From Oscillospiraceae bacterium (GTDB lineage: Bacteria; Bacillota; Clostridia; Oscillospirales; Acutalibacteraceae): DNA of 51,831 nucleotides. Shown piece by piece: positions 33,620-42,961 of this stretch (positions are counted from its first letter, which is position 1; each line of letters starts with the position of its first letter). Both the position numbers and the translations under genes were made by a program. The notes below the pieces were generated by a model that ran no database searches, was not told the DNA's origin, and saw only the letters and a program-made list of their open reading frames with translations. The stretch spans positions 1 to 51,831 of the forward strand of contig CADABX010000011.1 in the NCBI GenBank assembly GCA_902786285.1, given 5' to 3'.

Positions 33620-36025
33620 ATGCAGTACGATTTTAAAAAGAACGAAGCAAAATGGCAGCAGAAATGGGAAGACGCCGGTGTGTTCCACGCGGTGGATGGC
33701 TCCGACAAACCCAAGTTCTATGCCCTTGTCGAATTCCCGTATCCTTCCGGCGCCGGTATGCATGTGGGCCATATCAAGGCCTATTCCGGCCTGGAGGTCG
33801 TGTCGCGCAAACGCCGCATGGAGGGCTACAACGTGCTCTTTCCGATCGGCTTTGACGCCTACGGTCTGCCCACGGAGAACTACGCCATCAAAACCGGCAT
33901 CCATCCGCGTCAGGTGACGGACCAGAACATTGCGAAATTCTCCTCCCAGCTCAAGCGCGTCGGCTTTTCGTTCGACTGGAACCGCGTGATCGACACCACC
34001 GATATCCATTACTATAAATGGACGCAGTGGATCTTCCTCAAAATGTTTGAGCACGGCCTCGCGTTCCGCGACAAAACGCTCGTCAACTACTGCCCGTCGT
34101 GCAAGGTCGTGCTGTCCAACGAAGACTCCCAGGGCGGCAAATGCGACATCTGCCACAGCGATATCGTGCAAAAGAGCAAGGACGTGTGGTATCTGCGCAT
34201 CACGCAATACGCCGACAAGCTGCTCGAAGGGCTCGACACCGTGGATTATCTGCCGAACGTCCGGCTGCAGCAGGAAAACTGGATCGGAAAATCTACCGGC
34301 GCGTTTGTCAACTTCACGGTGAAAGATACCGACGAAACGCTGCGCATCTATACGACCCGTCCCGACACCTTGTTTGGCGTGACCTTTATGGTCATGGCGC
34401 CGGAGCATCCGCTGCTTGACAAATATCAGGCGCAGATCAAAAACTTTGACGCTGTGGTGGACTACCGTGCCCAGTGCGCCAAAAAGACCGAATTCGAGCG
34501 TACCCAGCTTGTCAAGGATAAAACCGGTGTAAAGCTCGACGGCTTTACAGCAATCAACCCCGTCAACGGCAAGGAGATCCCGATCTTCATCTCCGACTAT
34601 GTCATGATGGGTTACGGTACCGGCGCCATTATGGCGGTGCCTGCGCACGACCAGCGCGACTACGATTTTGCCAAAACCTTCGGCGTCGATATCATCGAGG
34701 TCATCAAGGGCGGCGATATCGAAAAGGAAGCCTATACCGGCGACGGCGAAATGATCAACTCCGGCTTCCTCAACGGGCTGACCAATAAAAAGGACTCTAT
34801 CGCAAAGATGCTCGAATACCTCACTGAAAAGGGCATCGGCGAAAAGGGCGTTCAGTATAAGATGAAGGACTGGGCGTTCAACCGCCAGCGTTACTGGGGC
34901 GAACCGATCCCGATCGTCCACTGTCCCAACTGCGGCATGGTCGCCGTGCCGTATGACGAGCTGCCGCTCAAGCTGCCCGACGTCAAAAACTTTGAGCCGG
35001 GCTCCGACGGCGAAAGCCCGCTGGCGAAGATTGATTCCTTTGTCAACTGCAAATGCCCGAAGTGCGGCGGCGACGCCAAACGCGAGACCGACACCATGCC
35101 GCAATGGGCAGGCTCTTCCTGGTATTTCCTGCGCTACATCGACCCGCACAACGACGAACATTTTGCCGATATGGAAAAACTCAAGTACTGGGGTATGGTC
35201 GACTGGTACAACGGCGGCATGGAGCACGTCACGCGCCACATGATCTATTCGCGTTTCTGGCACCGGTTCCTGTATGACATCGGTGAAGTGCCGTTCCCCG
35301 AACCGTATGCCAAGCGGACCGCCCAGGGTCTGATCCTCGGCCCGGACGGCGACAAAATGAGCAAATCCAAGGGCAATGTTGTGGACCCGAACGACGTTGT
35401 CGATGTGTTCGGCGCCGACGTGCTGCGCACCTATGTGCTGTTTATGGGCGACTATGAAAAGGCTTCCCCATGGAGCGAAAACTCCGTCAAGGGCTGCAAG
35501 CGCTTCATCGACCGCACCTGGAACCTGCAGACGATCATGTCGGACGAAAAAGGCTATTCCAAAAAGCTGGAAACGTCGTTCCACAAAACGATCAAGAAAG
35601 TGTCTGAGGATATCGAAACGCTCAAATACAACACCGCCATTGCCACGCTCATGGCGCTGCTCAACGAGATCTATGACGCCGGCTCCATCACCAAAGACGA
35701 GCTGAAAACCTTCATCACGTTGCTCAATCCCTTTGCGCCGCATGTGACCGAAGAGATCAACGAGCGTCTGGGCTATGACACCATGCTGGCCGTGACGCCG
35801 TGGCCGCAGTATGACGAAAAGAAATGTGTCGACAACGAAATTGAGATCGCCGTGCAGGTCAACGGCAAGATCAAGGCGCGTCTGATGATCCCGGCCGACG
35901 CCGACAGCGAGACTGCGATTGCCGCAGCCAAAGCGAACGAAGCCGTTGCCGCCGCGATCGACGGCAAAACGAGCGTAAAGGAAATCTATGTTAAGGGCAG
36001 ACTGGTCAATCTTGTGGTTCGCTAA
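33620..36025 (+). CDS. leuS: Leucyl-tRNA synthetase
   Basis: A class I synthetase of 801 aa that charges tRNA-Leu. The HIGH motif appears as HVGH (about residue 47) in FPYPSGAGMHVGH; KMSKS is DKMSKSKGN (about 578). The CP1 editing domain spans about 220-420 (TTRPDTLFG, GYGTGAIMAVPAHDQRD). Two CxxC pairs lie within about 155-175 and near 480. The anticodon-binding and C-terminal domains are complete. TGGAGGTATCATAG precedes ATG 33620. The short gap from rsfS leaves no room for a T-box leader, so any such control would be upstream of the whole operon. Confidence 0.97.
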   Translation: MQYDFKKNEAKWQQKWEDAGVFHAVDGSDKPKFYALVEFPYPSGAGMHVGHIKAYSGLEVVSRKRRMEGYNVLFPIGFDAYGLPTENYAIKTGIHPRQVTDQNIAKFSSQLKRVGFSFDWNRVIDTTDIHYYKWTQWIFLKMFEHGLAFRDKTLVNYCPSCKVVLSNEDSQGGKCDICHSDIVQKSKDVWYLRITQYADKLLEGLDTVDYLPNVRLQQENWIGKSTGAFVNFTVKDTDETLRIYTTRPDTLFGVTFMVMAPEHPLLDKYQAQIKNFDAVVDYRAQCAKKTEFERTQLVKDKTGVKLDGFTAINPVNGKEIPIFISDYVMMGYGTGAIMAVPAHDQRDYDFAKTFGVDIIEVIKGGDIEKEAYTGDGEMINSGFLNGLTNKKDSIAKMLEYLTEKGIGEKGVQYKMKDWAFNRQRYWGEPIPIVHCPNCGMVAVPYDELPLKLPDVKNFEPGSDGESPLAKIDSFVNCKCPKCGGDAKRETDTMPQWAGSSWYFLRYIDPHNDEHFADMEKLKYWGMVDWYNGGMEHVTRHMIYSRFWHRFLYDIGEVPFPEPYAKRTAQGLILGPDGDKMSKSKGNVVDPNDVVDVFGADVLRTYVLFMGDYEKASPWSENSVKGCKRFIDRTWNLQTIMSDEKGYSKKLETSFHKTIKKVSEDIETLKYNTAIATLMALLNEIYDAGSITKDELKTFITLLNPFAPHVTEEINERLGYDTMLAVTPWPQYDEKKCVDNEIEIAVQVNGKIKARLMIPADADSETAIAAAKANEAVAAAIDGKTSVKEIYVKGRLVNLVVR

Positions 36026-36078
36026 AGGAAATATGCACAATTTCCAACAAAAAGATTGAGAAAAATGAATCAGAACTC

Positions 36079-36107
36079 TTGACATGCGCTTTTGATTCCT
36101 GTATAAT
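36079..36107 (+). promoter_or_regulatory. Consensus SigA promoter for rpsU
   Basis: Exact TTGACA (36079-36084), a 17-bp spacer, exact TATAAT (36102-36107). This is the strongest promoter in the window. It leaves a leader of about 55 bases with a very strong Shine-Dalgarno site (GGCGGAGGGAGGG). Confidence 0.93.
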
Positions 36108-36168
36108 ATTGCACGTATCCTTGAGTGGAAATATACCCCTGCTAACAGGCGGAGGGAGGGAATTATAG

Positions 36169-36345
36169 ATGAGTCAGGTTAAAGTGAAAGAAAACGAATC
36201 TCTGGACAGTGCTCTGAGACGTTTTAAAAGACAGACTTCTCGTGACGGAATCATCCAGGAGGTTCGTAAAAGAGAACATTACGAAAAGCCTTCCGTTGCC
36301 AGAAAAAAGAAGTCTGAGGCCGCTCGTAAGCGCAAGTTTAAGTAA
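36169..36345 (+). CDS. rpsU: 30S ribosomal protein S21
   Basis: A 58-aa, highly basic protein starting [20 protein letters not shown] and ending AARKRKFK, typical S21. It joins the 30S subunit late and influences initiation. The gene is monocistronic: a perfect promoter upstream, GGAGGGAGGG before ATG 36169, and a terminator 10 bp after the stop codon. Its AGA/AAA-rich codon use differs from the GC-rich neighbours, as expected for a small highly expressed ribosomal gene. Confidence 0.96.
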   Translation: MSQVKVKENESLDSALRRFKRQTSRDGIIQEVRKREHYEKPSVARKKKSEAARKRKFK

Positions 36346-36355
36346 GTAAGAACAA

Positions 36356-36385
36356 AGGGCTGTCTTCGACAGCTCTTTTCTTTTG
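36356..36385 (+). terminator. Rho-independent terminator after rpsU
   Basis: A 9-bp stem AGGGCTGTC/GACAGCTCT (one G-U pair), loop TTC, followed by TTTCTTTT. Confidence 0.88.
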
Positions 36386-36406
36386 TATTTGAAAGAAGGA
36401 TCTCTC

Positions 36407-37471
36407 ATGTCAATGCAAGCATTCAAAGACGCGCTGCGTGCTGAATCTGCCGCCGCGCTCATTTTCAGCGAAGAAAACGGCTTTTACTTTACCGGGTTCC
36501 ATTCCACCAACGCCATCATTTTTGCCACCGGCAGCACTGCCGTCTATTTCACCGACAGCCGCTATCTCGAAGCGGCAAAACAGCAGATCAAAGGCTTCGA
36601 CGATATATGCGATCTGCAAAGCTTTGCCCAAAGCGTTAAACCGGTGATCGACAAAAGCGACGTCAAGACCATCCTTGTCGAGGGTGAACGGCTGAGCGTC
36701 AGCCGGTTTGAAACTGTGAAACAGGCACTGCCGGATTACGACCTTTCGTTTGACAAACTCGACGAAATTATCAACAACATCCGCGCTGTGAAAACGAAGG
36801 ACGAAATCGAAAACATCGTCCGCGCCCAGCGTATTGCCGAAGAGGCGCTCGATTTGCTGCGGCCCGAGATCAAAGTCGGCGCCGTGGAAAAAGACCTTGC
36901 GCTCACGCTCGACTTTACCATGCGAAAGCTCGGCGCCGAGGACGTCAGCTTTGAAACGATCCTCATCTCCGGCAAAGAGACCAGCAAGCCCCACGGCGTG
37001 CCGTCCGACAAGAAAATCGAACGCGGCGATTTCGTCACGATCGACTTCGGCGCGCTTTATCACGGCTATCACAGCGACATGACCCGCACCTTCGCCGTCG
37101 GCGAAGTGAGCGACAAAATGAAAGAAATCTATGATACCGTGCTGACCGCCCAACTGGCCGGCCTTGCCGCGCTGCAGCCGGGCAAGGTCTGCAAAGAGAT
37201 CGACGCCGTGTCGCGCAAGGTGATTGCCGACGCCGGCTACGGCGATTGCTTCGGTCATGGTCTGGGGCATAGTGTAGGTGTGGAAATCCACGAATTTCCG
37301 TATCTCAATCTGCGCTGCAACGCAAAGCTCGAAGTCGGCAATGTCGTCACCGTGGAGCCGGGCATTTACATCCCGGAATTTTGCGGTGTGCGGATCGAGG
37401 ATATGGCATTGATTACCGCAACCGGCCATGATAACCTCGCTGTTTATCCGAAAGAACTGATCGTATTATAA
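36407..37471 (+). CDS. M24-family Xaa-Pro aminopeptidase/dipeptidase
   Basis: The 354-aa enzyme has a creatinase-like N-domain (residues 1-125) and a pita-bread catalytic domain. The dinuclear metal ligands are visible: Asp in TIDFGALYHG, Asp in HSDMTRTF, His in FGHGLGHSVG, Glu in TVEPGIYIPE and Glu in RIEDMALI. It removes N-terminal residues preceding proline, or cleaves Xaa-Pro dipeptides; the two activities cannot be separated here. ATG 36407 is preceded by GAAAGAAGGA. An in-frame ATG at 36413 is also possible. Confidence 0.92.
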   Translation: MSMQAFKDALRAESAAALIFSEENGFYFTGFHSTNAIIFATGSTAVYFTDSRYLEAAKQQIKGFDDICDLQSFAQSVKPVIDKSDVKTILVEGERLSVSRFETVKQALPDYDLSFDKLDEIINNIRAVKTKDEIENIVRAQRIAEEALDLLRPEIKVGAVEKDLALTLDFTMRKLGAEDVSFETILISGKETSKPHGVPSDKKIERGDFVTIDFGALYHGYHSDMTRTFAVGEVSDKMKEIYDTVLTAQLAGLAALQPGKVCKEIDAVSRKVIADAGYGDCFGHGLGHSVGVEIHEFPYLNLRCNAKLEVGNVVTVEPGIYIPEFCGVRIEDMALITATGHDNLAVYPKELIVL

Positions 37472-37483
37472 AAGGAGCGTGCC

Positions 37484-38737
37484 ATGCAGCTGCACGAAAA
37501 CCGTACCGAAACCGAAAAAGCGTTGCTCGTGTCGGTCGACACGGGTGAATTTGACGCGGAAACGTCCATCGACGAACTCGAGGAGTTGGCACACACCGCC
37601 GGGGCCGAAGTGCTGGGTAAGCTGATCCAGCGCCGCGAGCGGATCGAAGCCGCAACCTTTGTGGGCTACGGCAAGCTGGCGGAGATTATCTTTTTCTGCG
37701 AAAACAACGACGTGGATCTTCTGATCTTTGACAGTGAACTGACGCCCTCGCAGCAGCGCAATCTGGAAAAGCTGACCAACGTGCGCGTCATTGACCGCAC
37801 CATGCTGATCCTCGACATTTTTGCCGCGCGTGCCCGCACGAGTGAAGGCAAGCTCCAGGTGGAGCTGGCGCAGCTCAAATATTCGCTGCCGCGCCTGATG
37901 GGGCAGGGACAGCAGCTTTCGCGGCTCGGCGGCGGCATCGGTACCCGCGGCCCGGGCGAAACGAAGCTGGAAAGCGACCGCCGCCACATCCGCCGGCGGA
38001 TCCAGAAGCTCGAAGAGGAGCTGCGCCAGTTGGAAAAACGCCGTGCCATGCTGCGCAATCGCCGGGAAAAGGACGGTGTGATTTCCGTGGCAATCGTTGG
38101 CTATACCAACGCCGGTAAATCTACGCTGATGAACGCACTGACCGACGCGGGCGTTTTAACGGAAAACAAGCTGTTTGCAACACTCGACCCCACGTCGCGG
38201 GCGCTGATTTTGCCCGACGGCCGGCAGGTGATGCTGGTCGACACCGTGGGACTGATCCGCAGGCTGCCGCATAAACTGGTGGAGGCGTTTAAATCCACGC
38301 TTGAGGAAGCCGCCACAGCTACCGTGATCCTCAACGTCTGCGACGCTTCGGACGAACACGCAAGCGAGCATCTGGAGGTCACAAAAAAGCTTTTGGAAGA
38401 GCTCGGCTGCGAAGGCAAGCCCATCATCTCCGTGATGAACAAATGCGACAAGGTGGGCGATTTATACGCTATGCCGACCTTCCGCGGCACAGTGATGATC
38501 TCCGCGCTCGAGCAAAAGGGACTTGACAATCTGCTGCAGGCGATTTGCGACGCATTGCCGCAGACGGTACGCGAAGTGAAGCTGCTGATCCCGTTTCAAA
38601 ACGGCGGCGACGCGGCTCGACTGCGCGAAGACGGCGTGGTACTCGAAGAAGAATACCGCCCCGAAGGGCTCTATATGCATGTGCGCGCCGAAGGGCGATT
38701 GCTCGATCCGATGCAGCAGTGGATCATTCCCGATTGA
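37484..38737 (+). CDS. hflX: GTPase HflX (ribosome-splitting factor)
   Basis: HflX binds 50S subunits and rescues or splits stalled ribosomes. The 417-aa protein has the HflX N-domain (VGYGKLAEI, DSELTPSQQRNLE), a Gly-rich GGGIGTRGPGETKLE loop, a short coiled coil, then the G domain: G1 VGYTNAGKST (about 205-214), G3 LVDTVGLIR, G4 NKCDKV. A C-terminal domain of ~60 residues follows. AAAAGGAGCG precedes ATG 37484. It runs convergent to the DUF4830 gene, overlapping it by 14 bp at their 3' ends. Confidence 0.94.
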   Translation: MQLHENRTETEKALLVSVDTGEFDAETSIDELEELAHTAGAEVLGKLIQRRERIEAATFVGYGKLAEIIFFCENNDVDLLIFDSELTPSQQRNLEKLTNVRVIDRTMLILDIFAARARTSEGKLQVELAQLKYSLPRLMGQGQQLSRLGGGIGTRGPGETKLESDRRHIRRRIQKLEEELRQLEKRRAMLRNRREKDGVISVAIVGYTNAGKSTLMNALTDAGVLTENKLFATLDPTSRALILPDGRQVMLVDTVGLIRRLPHKLVEAFKSTLEEAATATVILNVCDASDEHASEHLEVTKKLLEELGCEGKPIISVMNKCDKVGDLYAMPTFRGTVMISALEQKGLDNLLQAICDALPQTVREVKLLIPFQNGGDAARLREDGVVLEEEYRPEGLYMHVRAEGRLLDPMQQWIIPD

Positions 38738-39209
38738 CCGGATCGCCGAGCGTTTCCATAAACCCGTCGAGCGCCGCCGAAGCGACGTCACCGGCAATCA
38801 CTTTGCCGCGATAGACAAGAATCGTGCCGCGCACGGTTTCGCTCTTTGACGGGTGGTTCAGCACATCATAGCTGTAGCATTTCACTCGTTTGCCGTAATA
38901 CGGCATCAGATCAAATCCCTGCGAGAGCTGCAGCTCGTTGTAGCTTTTATAAACATCATCCGGCTCCTCGGGCAAAATGACCTCCTTGACCGCTTTGCTG
39001 TCGGGGTCCACAGACCAGCCAAACTGGGAAAAGAAACTGAGCCGCTGCTCCTCTGTGCCGGCGCGCAGATCAAACCCTGTGGAGCCGAGCACCTGCGCGG
39101 TCTCGGTCGTCGATACCAGATAGACGCCGCCCAGTACGGCAAGCAGAAATACCGCTGCCGCTGCGCCGATATATTTCAGCTTTTTTGCTGTTACGGAAAA
39201 AACAAACAT
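38724..39209 (-). CDS. DUF4830 domain-containing membrane-anchored protein
   Basis: The 161-aa protein has a basic start, one transmembrane helix (about residues 13-33) and an extracytoplasmic domain. The outer part (LSFFSQFGWSVDP, VILPEEPDDVYKSYNELQLSQGFDL, GTILVYRGKVIAGDVASAALDGFM) matches DUF4830, a domain of unknown function common in Clostridia. I choose the ATG whose first base is at 39209 because AAAGGCGG is spaced seven bases from it; the ATG two codons earlier touches that site. It is divergent from the alpha-amylase gene. Confidence 0.8.
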   Translation of the reverse strand: MFVFSVTAKKLKYIGAAAAVFLLAVLGGVYLVSTTETAQVLGSTGFDLRAGTEEQRLSFFSQFGWSVDPDSKAVKEVILPEEPDDVYKSYNELQLSQGFDLMPYYGKRVKCYSYDVLNHPSKSETVRGTILVYRGKVIAGDVASAALDGFMETLGDPVNRE

Positions 39210-39293
39210 CACCATCCGCCTTTCATCATTTCTGCAATTCATTCTATGCACGCCGTTTTCAAAACAGAACGGCTGGGAGAGGAAGCATTTTCC

Positions 39294-41156
39294 ATGGAAC
39301 ACATTGCCTACCGCTCACGAAGCGAGCTGTTTAAATATCCGTTTTCCGCGGTCAAGGCCGGCGAAAAGATCACGTTTAAAGTGGTGCTGCCGCGTGCGAT
39401 TCAGTGCAGCGGGGTGCAGCTTTGTTTGCACCGCGACAACTGCGACGAACAGAAATTTGACCTGTTCTGGCTGCGGATGGAGGGTACCAACGAGGAGTGG
39501 TGGTGCATCGATTATATCCCGCAGGACAGCGGCCTATATTATTATCACTTTGATTACACAACACCGTTCGGCGTGCTGTCCATCCGCCACAACGGCGACA
39601 CCTGCGGCGTGCTTTCCGGCGGGGTGCACGACTGGCAGCTCACAGTCTATGACCGCGATTTCAAAGCCGTGGACTGGCTTAAGGGCGGCCTCATTTATCA
39701 GATCTTTCCGGATCGGTTTTACAATTCCGGCAACAAAAAACAAAACGTCCCCGCCGACCGTGTGCTGCGCGATGACTGGGGCGGCGAGCCCGATTGGAAA
39801 CCGACCAAAGAGGGCCGCGTGCTCAACAACGATTATTTCGGCGGCGACCTTGAGGGCATCCGGCAAAAGCTCGACTATCTTTCGTCGCTGGGCGTGACTT
39901 GTTTGTATCTCAACCCGATCTTTGAAGCGCAGTCCAACCACCGCTATGACACCGGCGACTATGAAAAAATCGACCCGGTTCTCGGCACCGAGGACGATCT
40001 GAAACACCTTTGCGCCGACGCAAAGGAACACGGCATCCGCGTGATCCTCGACGGTGTGTTCAGCCATACGGGCGACGACAGCCGCTATTTTAACAAATAC
40101 GGCCGCTATGATTCGCTCGGCGCGTTTCAATCAAAACAGAGTCCGTACTACCCGTGGTACAAATTCCAGTCCTGGCCGAAGAAATACACCGCCTGGTGGG
40201 GCATCGACATCCTCCCGGAGGTGCGGGAGGAAACGCCGTCGTTCATCGACTACATTGCCGGCGAAAACGGCGTGGCTGCAAAATGGCTGCGCTGCGGCAT
40301 CTCCGGCTGGCGTCTGGACGTGGCGGACGAGCTGCCCGACGCGTTTTTAGATGCATTCCGCAAGCGTGTGAAAGCCGAAAACCCCGAAGCGCTGATCCTC
40401 GGTGAAGTGTGGGAGGATGCCTCCAACAAATCGAGCTACGGCCACCGGCGGCGCTATCTGCAGGGCAGACAGCTCGATTCCGTGATGAACTATCCGTTTG
40501 CGGACGCGATATTGTCGTTTATCCGCACCGGCAAAGCCGAAGGCTTTGCCGATAGTATCCTGATGATCCTCGAAAACTACCCGAAGTGCGTGACGGATAT
40601 TCTGATGAACCATATCGGCACCCACGACACCATGCGTGCCATCACCGCGCTGGCAGGGGAGAGCTGCGAAGGCCGCGACCGCCCGTGGCAAAGCAAGCAT
40701 CATCTGAGCAAAGTGGACTACAAAAAAGGCGTGCTGCTTTTAAAACTTGCAGCCGTGCTGCAATACACGCTGCCCGGGGTGCCGTCGCTGTATTACGGCG
40801 ACGAAGCCGGGATGGAAGGCTACAAGGATCCGTTTAACCGCGGCTGCTACCCGTGGGGCAGGGAAAACGCCGACCTGCTCGCGTTTTACCGCGCGCTCGG
40901 GCAGGTACGTAAACGCTGCGACTGCCTCAAAGACGGCTCGTTTTTCACTGTGAGCGAAATGCTCTCGTGCCTCGCGTTTGAACGTGAAAACGCCACCGAC
41001 GCGATCCTTGTCATCATCAACCGCAACGAACACCCAATCACCTATCATCTGCCGGAACGCTGGCAATTCAAGACAAGCGTTTTCGGCGAAACCAACGTTA
41101 CCGACTGCGTGTCGCTCGGCGCGCTGGACGCGGTGATTCTCAAAAAGGAGAAATAA
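39294..41156 (+). CDS. GH13 alpha-amylase family glycosidase (neopullulanase/cyclomaltodextrinase-like)
   Basis: The 620-aa protein has an N-terminal beta-sandwich domain (about 1-125) of the type seen in neopullulanases, then a GH13 TIM barrel. The catalytic residues are nucleophile D342 in GWRLDVADE, acid/base E371 in LGEVWED, and D445 in HIGTHDT. GLIYQIFPDRF and DGVFSHTG are family blocks. There is no signal peptide, so it acts in the cytoplasm on imported maltodextrins or cyclodextrins. GGGAGAGGAAGC precedes ATG 39294; longer in-frame starts would overlap the divergent DUF4830 gene. No sugar transporter is adjacent. Confidence 0.9.
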   Translation: MEHIAYRSRSELFKYPFSAVKAGEKITFKVVLPRAIQCSGVQLCLHRDNCDEQKFDLFWLRMEGTNEEWWCIDYIPQDSGLYYYHFDYTTPFGVLSIRHNGDTCGVLSGGVHDWQLTVYDRDFKAVDWLKGGLIYQIFPDRFYNSGNKKQNVPADRVLRDDWGGEPDWKPTKEGRVLNNDYFGGDLEGIRQKLDYLSSLGVTCLYLNPIFEAQSNHRYDTGDYEKIDPVLGTEDDLKHLCADAKEHGIRVILDGVFSHTGDDSRYFNKYGRYDSLGAFQSKQSPYYPWYKFQSWPKKYTAWWGIDILPEVREETPSFIDYIAGENGVAAKWLRCGISGWRLDVADELPDAFLDAFRKRVKAENPEALILGEVWEDASNKSSYGHRRRYLQGRQLDSVMNYPFADAILSFIRTGKAEGFADSILMILENYPKCVTDILMNHIGTHDTMRAITALAGESCEGRDRPWQSKHHLSKVDYKKGVLLLKLAAVLQYTLPGVPSLYYGDEAGMEGYKDPFNRGCYPWGRENADLLAFYRALGQVRKRCDCLKDGSFFTVSEMLSCLAFERENATDAILVIINRNEHPITYHLPERWQFKTSVFGETNVTDCVSLGALDAVILKKEK

Positions 41157-41157
41157 C

Positions 41158-42084
41158 ATGGACGCCTGGACCGAAGTAAAAATTGCTGTCAACGCCGCCG
41201 ACGTGGACACCGCGGCGGATATCGCCATGATGGTGGTGCCCTACGGGATCTATATCGAAGACTACCGCGACCTCGAGCAGCAGGCGAAGGAGATCGCGCA
41301 TATTGACCTGATCGATGAAGACCTGCTCAAAAAAGACCGCACCAAAGCCTTTGTGCACGTTTATATTTCGCCCGAGGAAAACCCGCTGGAAGCGGTGGCA
41401 TACCTCGGCGAACGGTTGCAGGCTGCAGGCATCGGTTATGAGATCGACCAGAACGCCTGCTATAAGGAAGAATGGGAAAACAACTGGAAGCAGTATTTCC
41501 ACACGATGGAGATCGGCGACCGGCTGGTGATCAAACCGAAGTGGGAGGATTACGACAACCAGGGCGGCCGCAAGGTGCTTTCGATCGAGCCGGGGCTCGC
41601 GTTCGGTTCGGGCACCCATGAAACGACCAGACTGTGCCTCGAGACGCTCGAACCGTTTATCACGCCGGACACCACCGTCCTCGACATCGGCTGCGGCAGC
41701 GGCATCCTTTCCATCGCCGCGCTGCTGCTGGGCGCTAAGCGCGCCACAGGCGTGGACATCGACCCGCTGGCGGTCAAAACCGCGCGCGAAAACGGGCTGG
41801 AAAACGGCTTTTCCGCGCCGCAGTATGAAGTTTTGTGCGGCAATCTCGCAACGGACGTGAAGGGCAAATTTGACGTTGTGGTGGCAAATATCGTGGCCGA
41901 CGTCATCATCCTGTTTTGCAAAGACGTCGGCAGATTTCTCAACGACGGCGGTGTGTTTATCACGTCCGGCATCATCGACACCCGCGAACAGGATGTGCTG
42001 GACGCGTTCCGGCAATACGGCTTTACGGTGACCGCCCGCCACACGAAAAACGGCTGGGTGTGCTTCACCTGCGAAAGGAAGTAA
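41158..42084 (+). CDS. prmA: Ribosomal protein L11 methyltransferase
   Basis: PrmA trimethylates ribosomal protein L11. The 308-aa length is typical. An N-terminal L11-recognition domain (about 1-110, ending EEWENNWKQYF) precedes the SAM-dependent domain with EPGLAFGSGTHETT, LDIGCGSGILSIAA (about 176), GVDIDPLAV and VVVANIVADVI. It starts 1 bp after the amylase stop and 3 bp before the next gene, so these form one transcript. Confidence 0.93.
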   Translation: MDAWTEVKIAVNAADVDTAADIAMMVVPYGIYIEDYRDLEQQAKEIAHIDLIDEDLLKKDRTKAFVHVYISPEENPLEAVAYLGERLQAAGIGYEIDQNACYKEEWENNWKQYFHTMEIGDRLVIKPKWEDYDNQGGRKVLSIEPGLAFGSGTHETTRLCLETLEPFITPDTTVLDIGCGSGILSIAALLLGAKRATGVDIDPLAVKTARENGLENGFSAPQYEVLCGNLATDVKGKFDVVVANIVADVIILFCKDVGRFLNDGGVFITSGIIDTREQDVLDAFRQYGFTVTARHTKNGWVCFTCERK

Positions 42085-42087
42085 CCG

Positions 42088-42807
42088 ATGAAAATTTTGA
42101 TCATCCGCCACGGCGAACCGGATTATAAGCACGACTCTCTGACCAAAAAAGGCTGCAAGGAAGCAAAGCTCCTCGCGCAGAAGATGGATAATTACAATGT
42201 AAAGGCGTTTTACTTGTCGCCGCTCGGCCGGGCGCAAAAGACCGCCGCCTATACGCTCAAACGCCAAAAACGCACCGGCGAAACGCTCGACTGGCTGCAG
42301 GAATTCCGCGGCGCTGTGCCGCGCGCGGACGGCAGTATGACCTGCTGCTGGGACCGGCTGCCGTCGACGTTTTGCGAAGACGATATCTATTATACGAACC
42401 GCTGGCACGCCGGGGATCTGTTTCGCGGCACCAATGTCAAAGCGGAATACGACAAGGTCTGCAGCGGGCTGGACGATCTGCTCAAAAAGCACGGCTACGT
42501 CCACGAAGGGAGGCACTTCCGCGTGGTGCAGGGCAACCACGACACGATTGCGCTGTTTTGCCATTTCGGGGTGGAATCCGTGATTTTGTCGCACCTGTTC
42601 GGCATCTCGCCGATGGTGCTCTGGCACAACACCGTTGCGCTGACAAGCTCTGTCACCACGCTGATTACAGAGGAGCGGCAAAAGGGGATTGCCATCTTCC
42701 GTATGTGCGGCTTTTCCGATATCGGCCATCTGTATGCCAGGGGAGAACCGGCGTCGTTTCAGGCGCGGTTTTGCGAATGTTTTGAAGACGATACCAGACA
42801 TGATTGA
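42088..42807 (+). CDS. Histidine phosphatase superfamily protein
   Basis: The 239-aa protein begins with the phosphoglycerate-mutase-like RHG motif (IIRHGEPDYKHDSLTKKG), whose histidine is the phospho-acceptor. SPLGRAQKTA supplies the second arginine and VVQGNHDT the distal catalytic histidine. Relatives dephosphorylate metabolites or proteins; the substrate is unknown. It is the last gene of the amylase-prmA transcript, and its stop codon overlaps a terminator hairpin. Confidence 0.87.
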   Translation: MKILIIRHGEPDYKHDSLTKKGCKEAKLLAQKMDNYNVKAFYLSPLGRAQKTAAYTLKRQKRTGETLDWLQEFRGAVPRADGSMTCCWDRLPSTFCEDDIYYTNRWHAGDLFRGTNVKAEYDKVCSGLDDLLKKHGYVHEGRHFRVVQGNHDTIALFCHFGVESVILSHLFGISPMVLWHNTVALTSSVTTLITEERQKGIAIFRMCGFSDIGHLYARGEPASFQARFCECFEDDTRHD

Positions 42808-42829
42808 GCAGTTGATACTGCTCTTTTTT
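42806..42829 (+). terminator. Rho-independent terminator after histidine phosphatase gene
   Basis: A perfect 7-bp stem GAGCAGT/ACTGCTC with loop TGAT and TTTTTT. Its first two bases belong to the stop codon. Confidence 0.9.
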
Positions 42830-42900
42830 ATTTCTGAAATCAAATTATTAAGGAACTTCGCAAGAATTATTAATTTATTCTGAATTTGAACGGTAACCCC

Positions 42901-42929
42901 TTGCAAACCGCAATTGAAAGTGCTATCAT
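42901..42929 (+). promoter_or_regulatory. SigA promoter for the transglutaminase-like gene
   Basis: TTGCAA (42901-42906), a 17-bp spacer and TATCAT (42924-42929), with an extended -10 TGC. Confidence 0.75.
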
Positions 42930-42961
42930 GCATTCACAAAAAACCGAAAGAGGCGATTCAA

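Noticed and set aside
33614-36085. An 823-codon open frame antisense to leuS
   Set aside because: leuS is complete and conserved on the + strand; the antisense frame is a by-product of GC-rich third positions and has no start signals.
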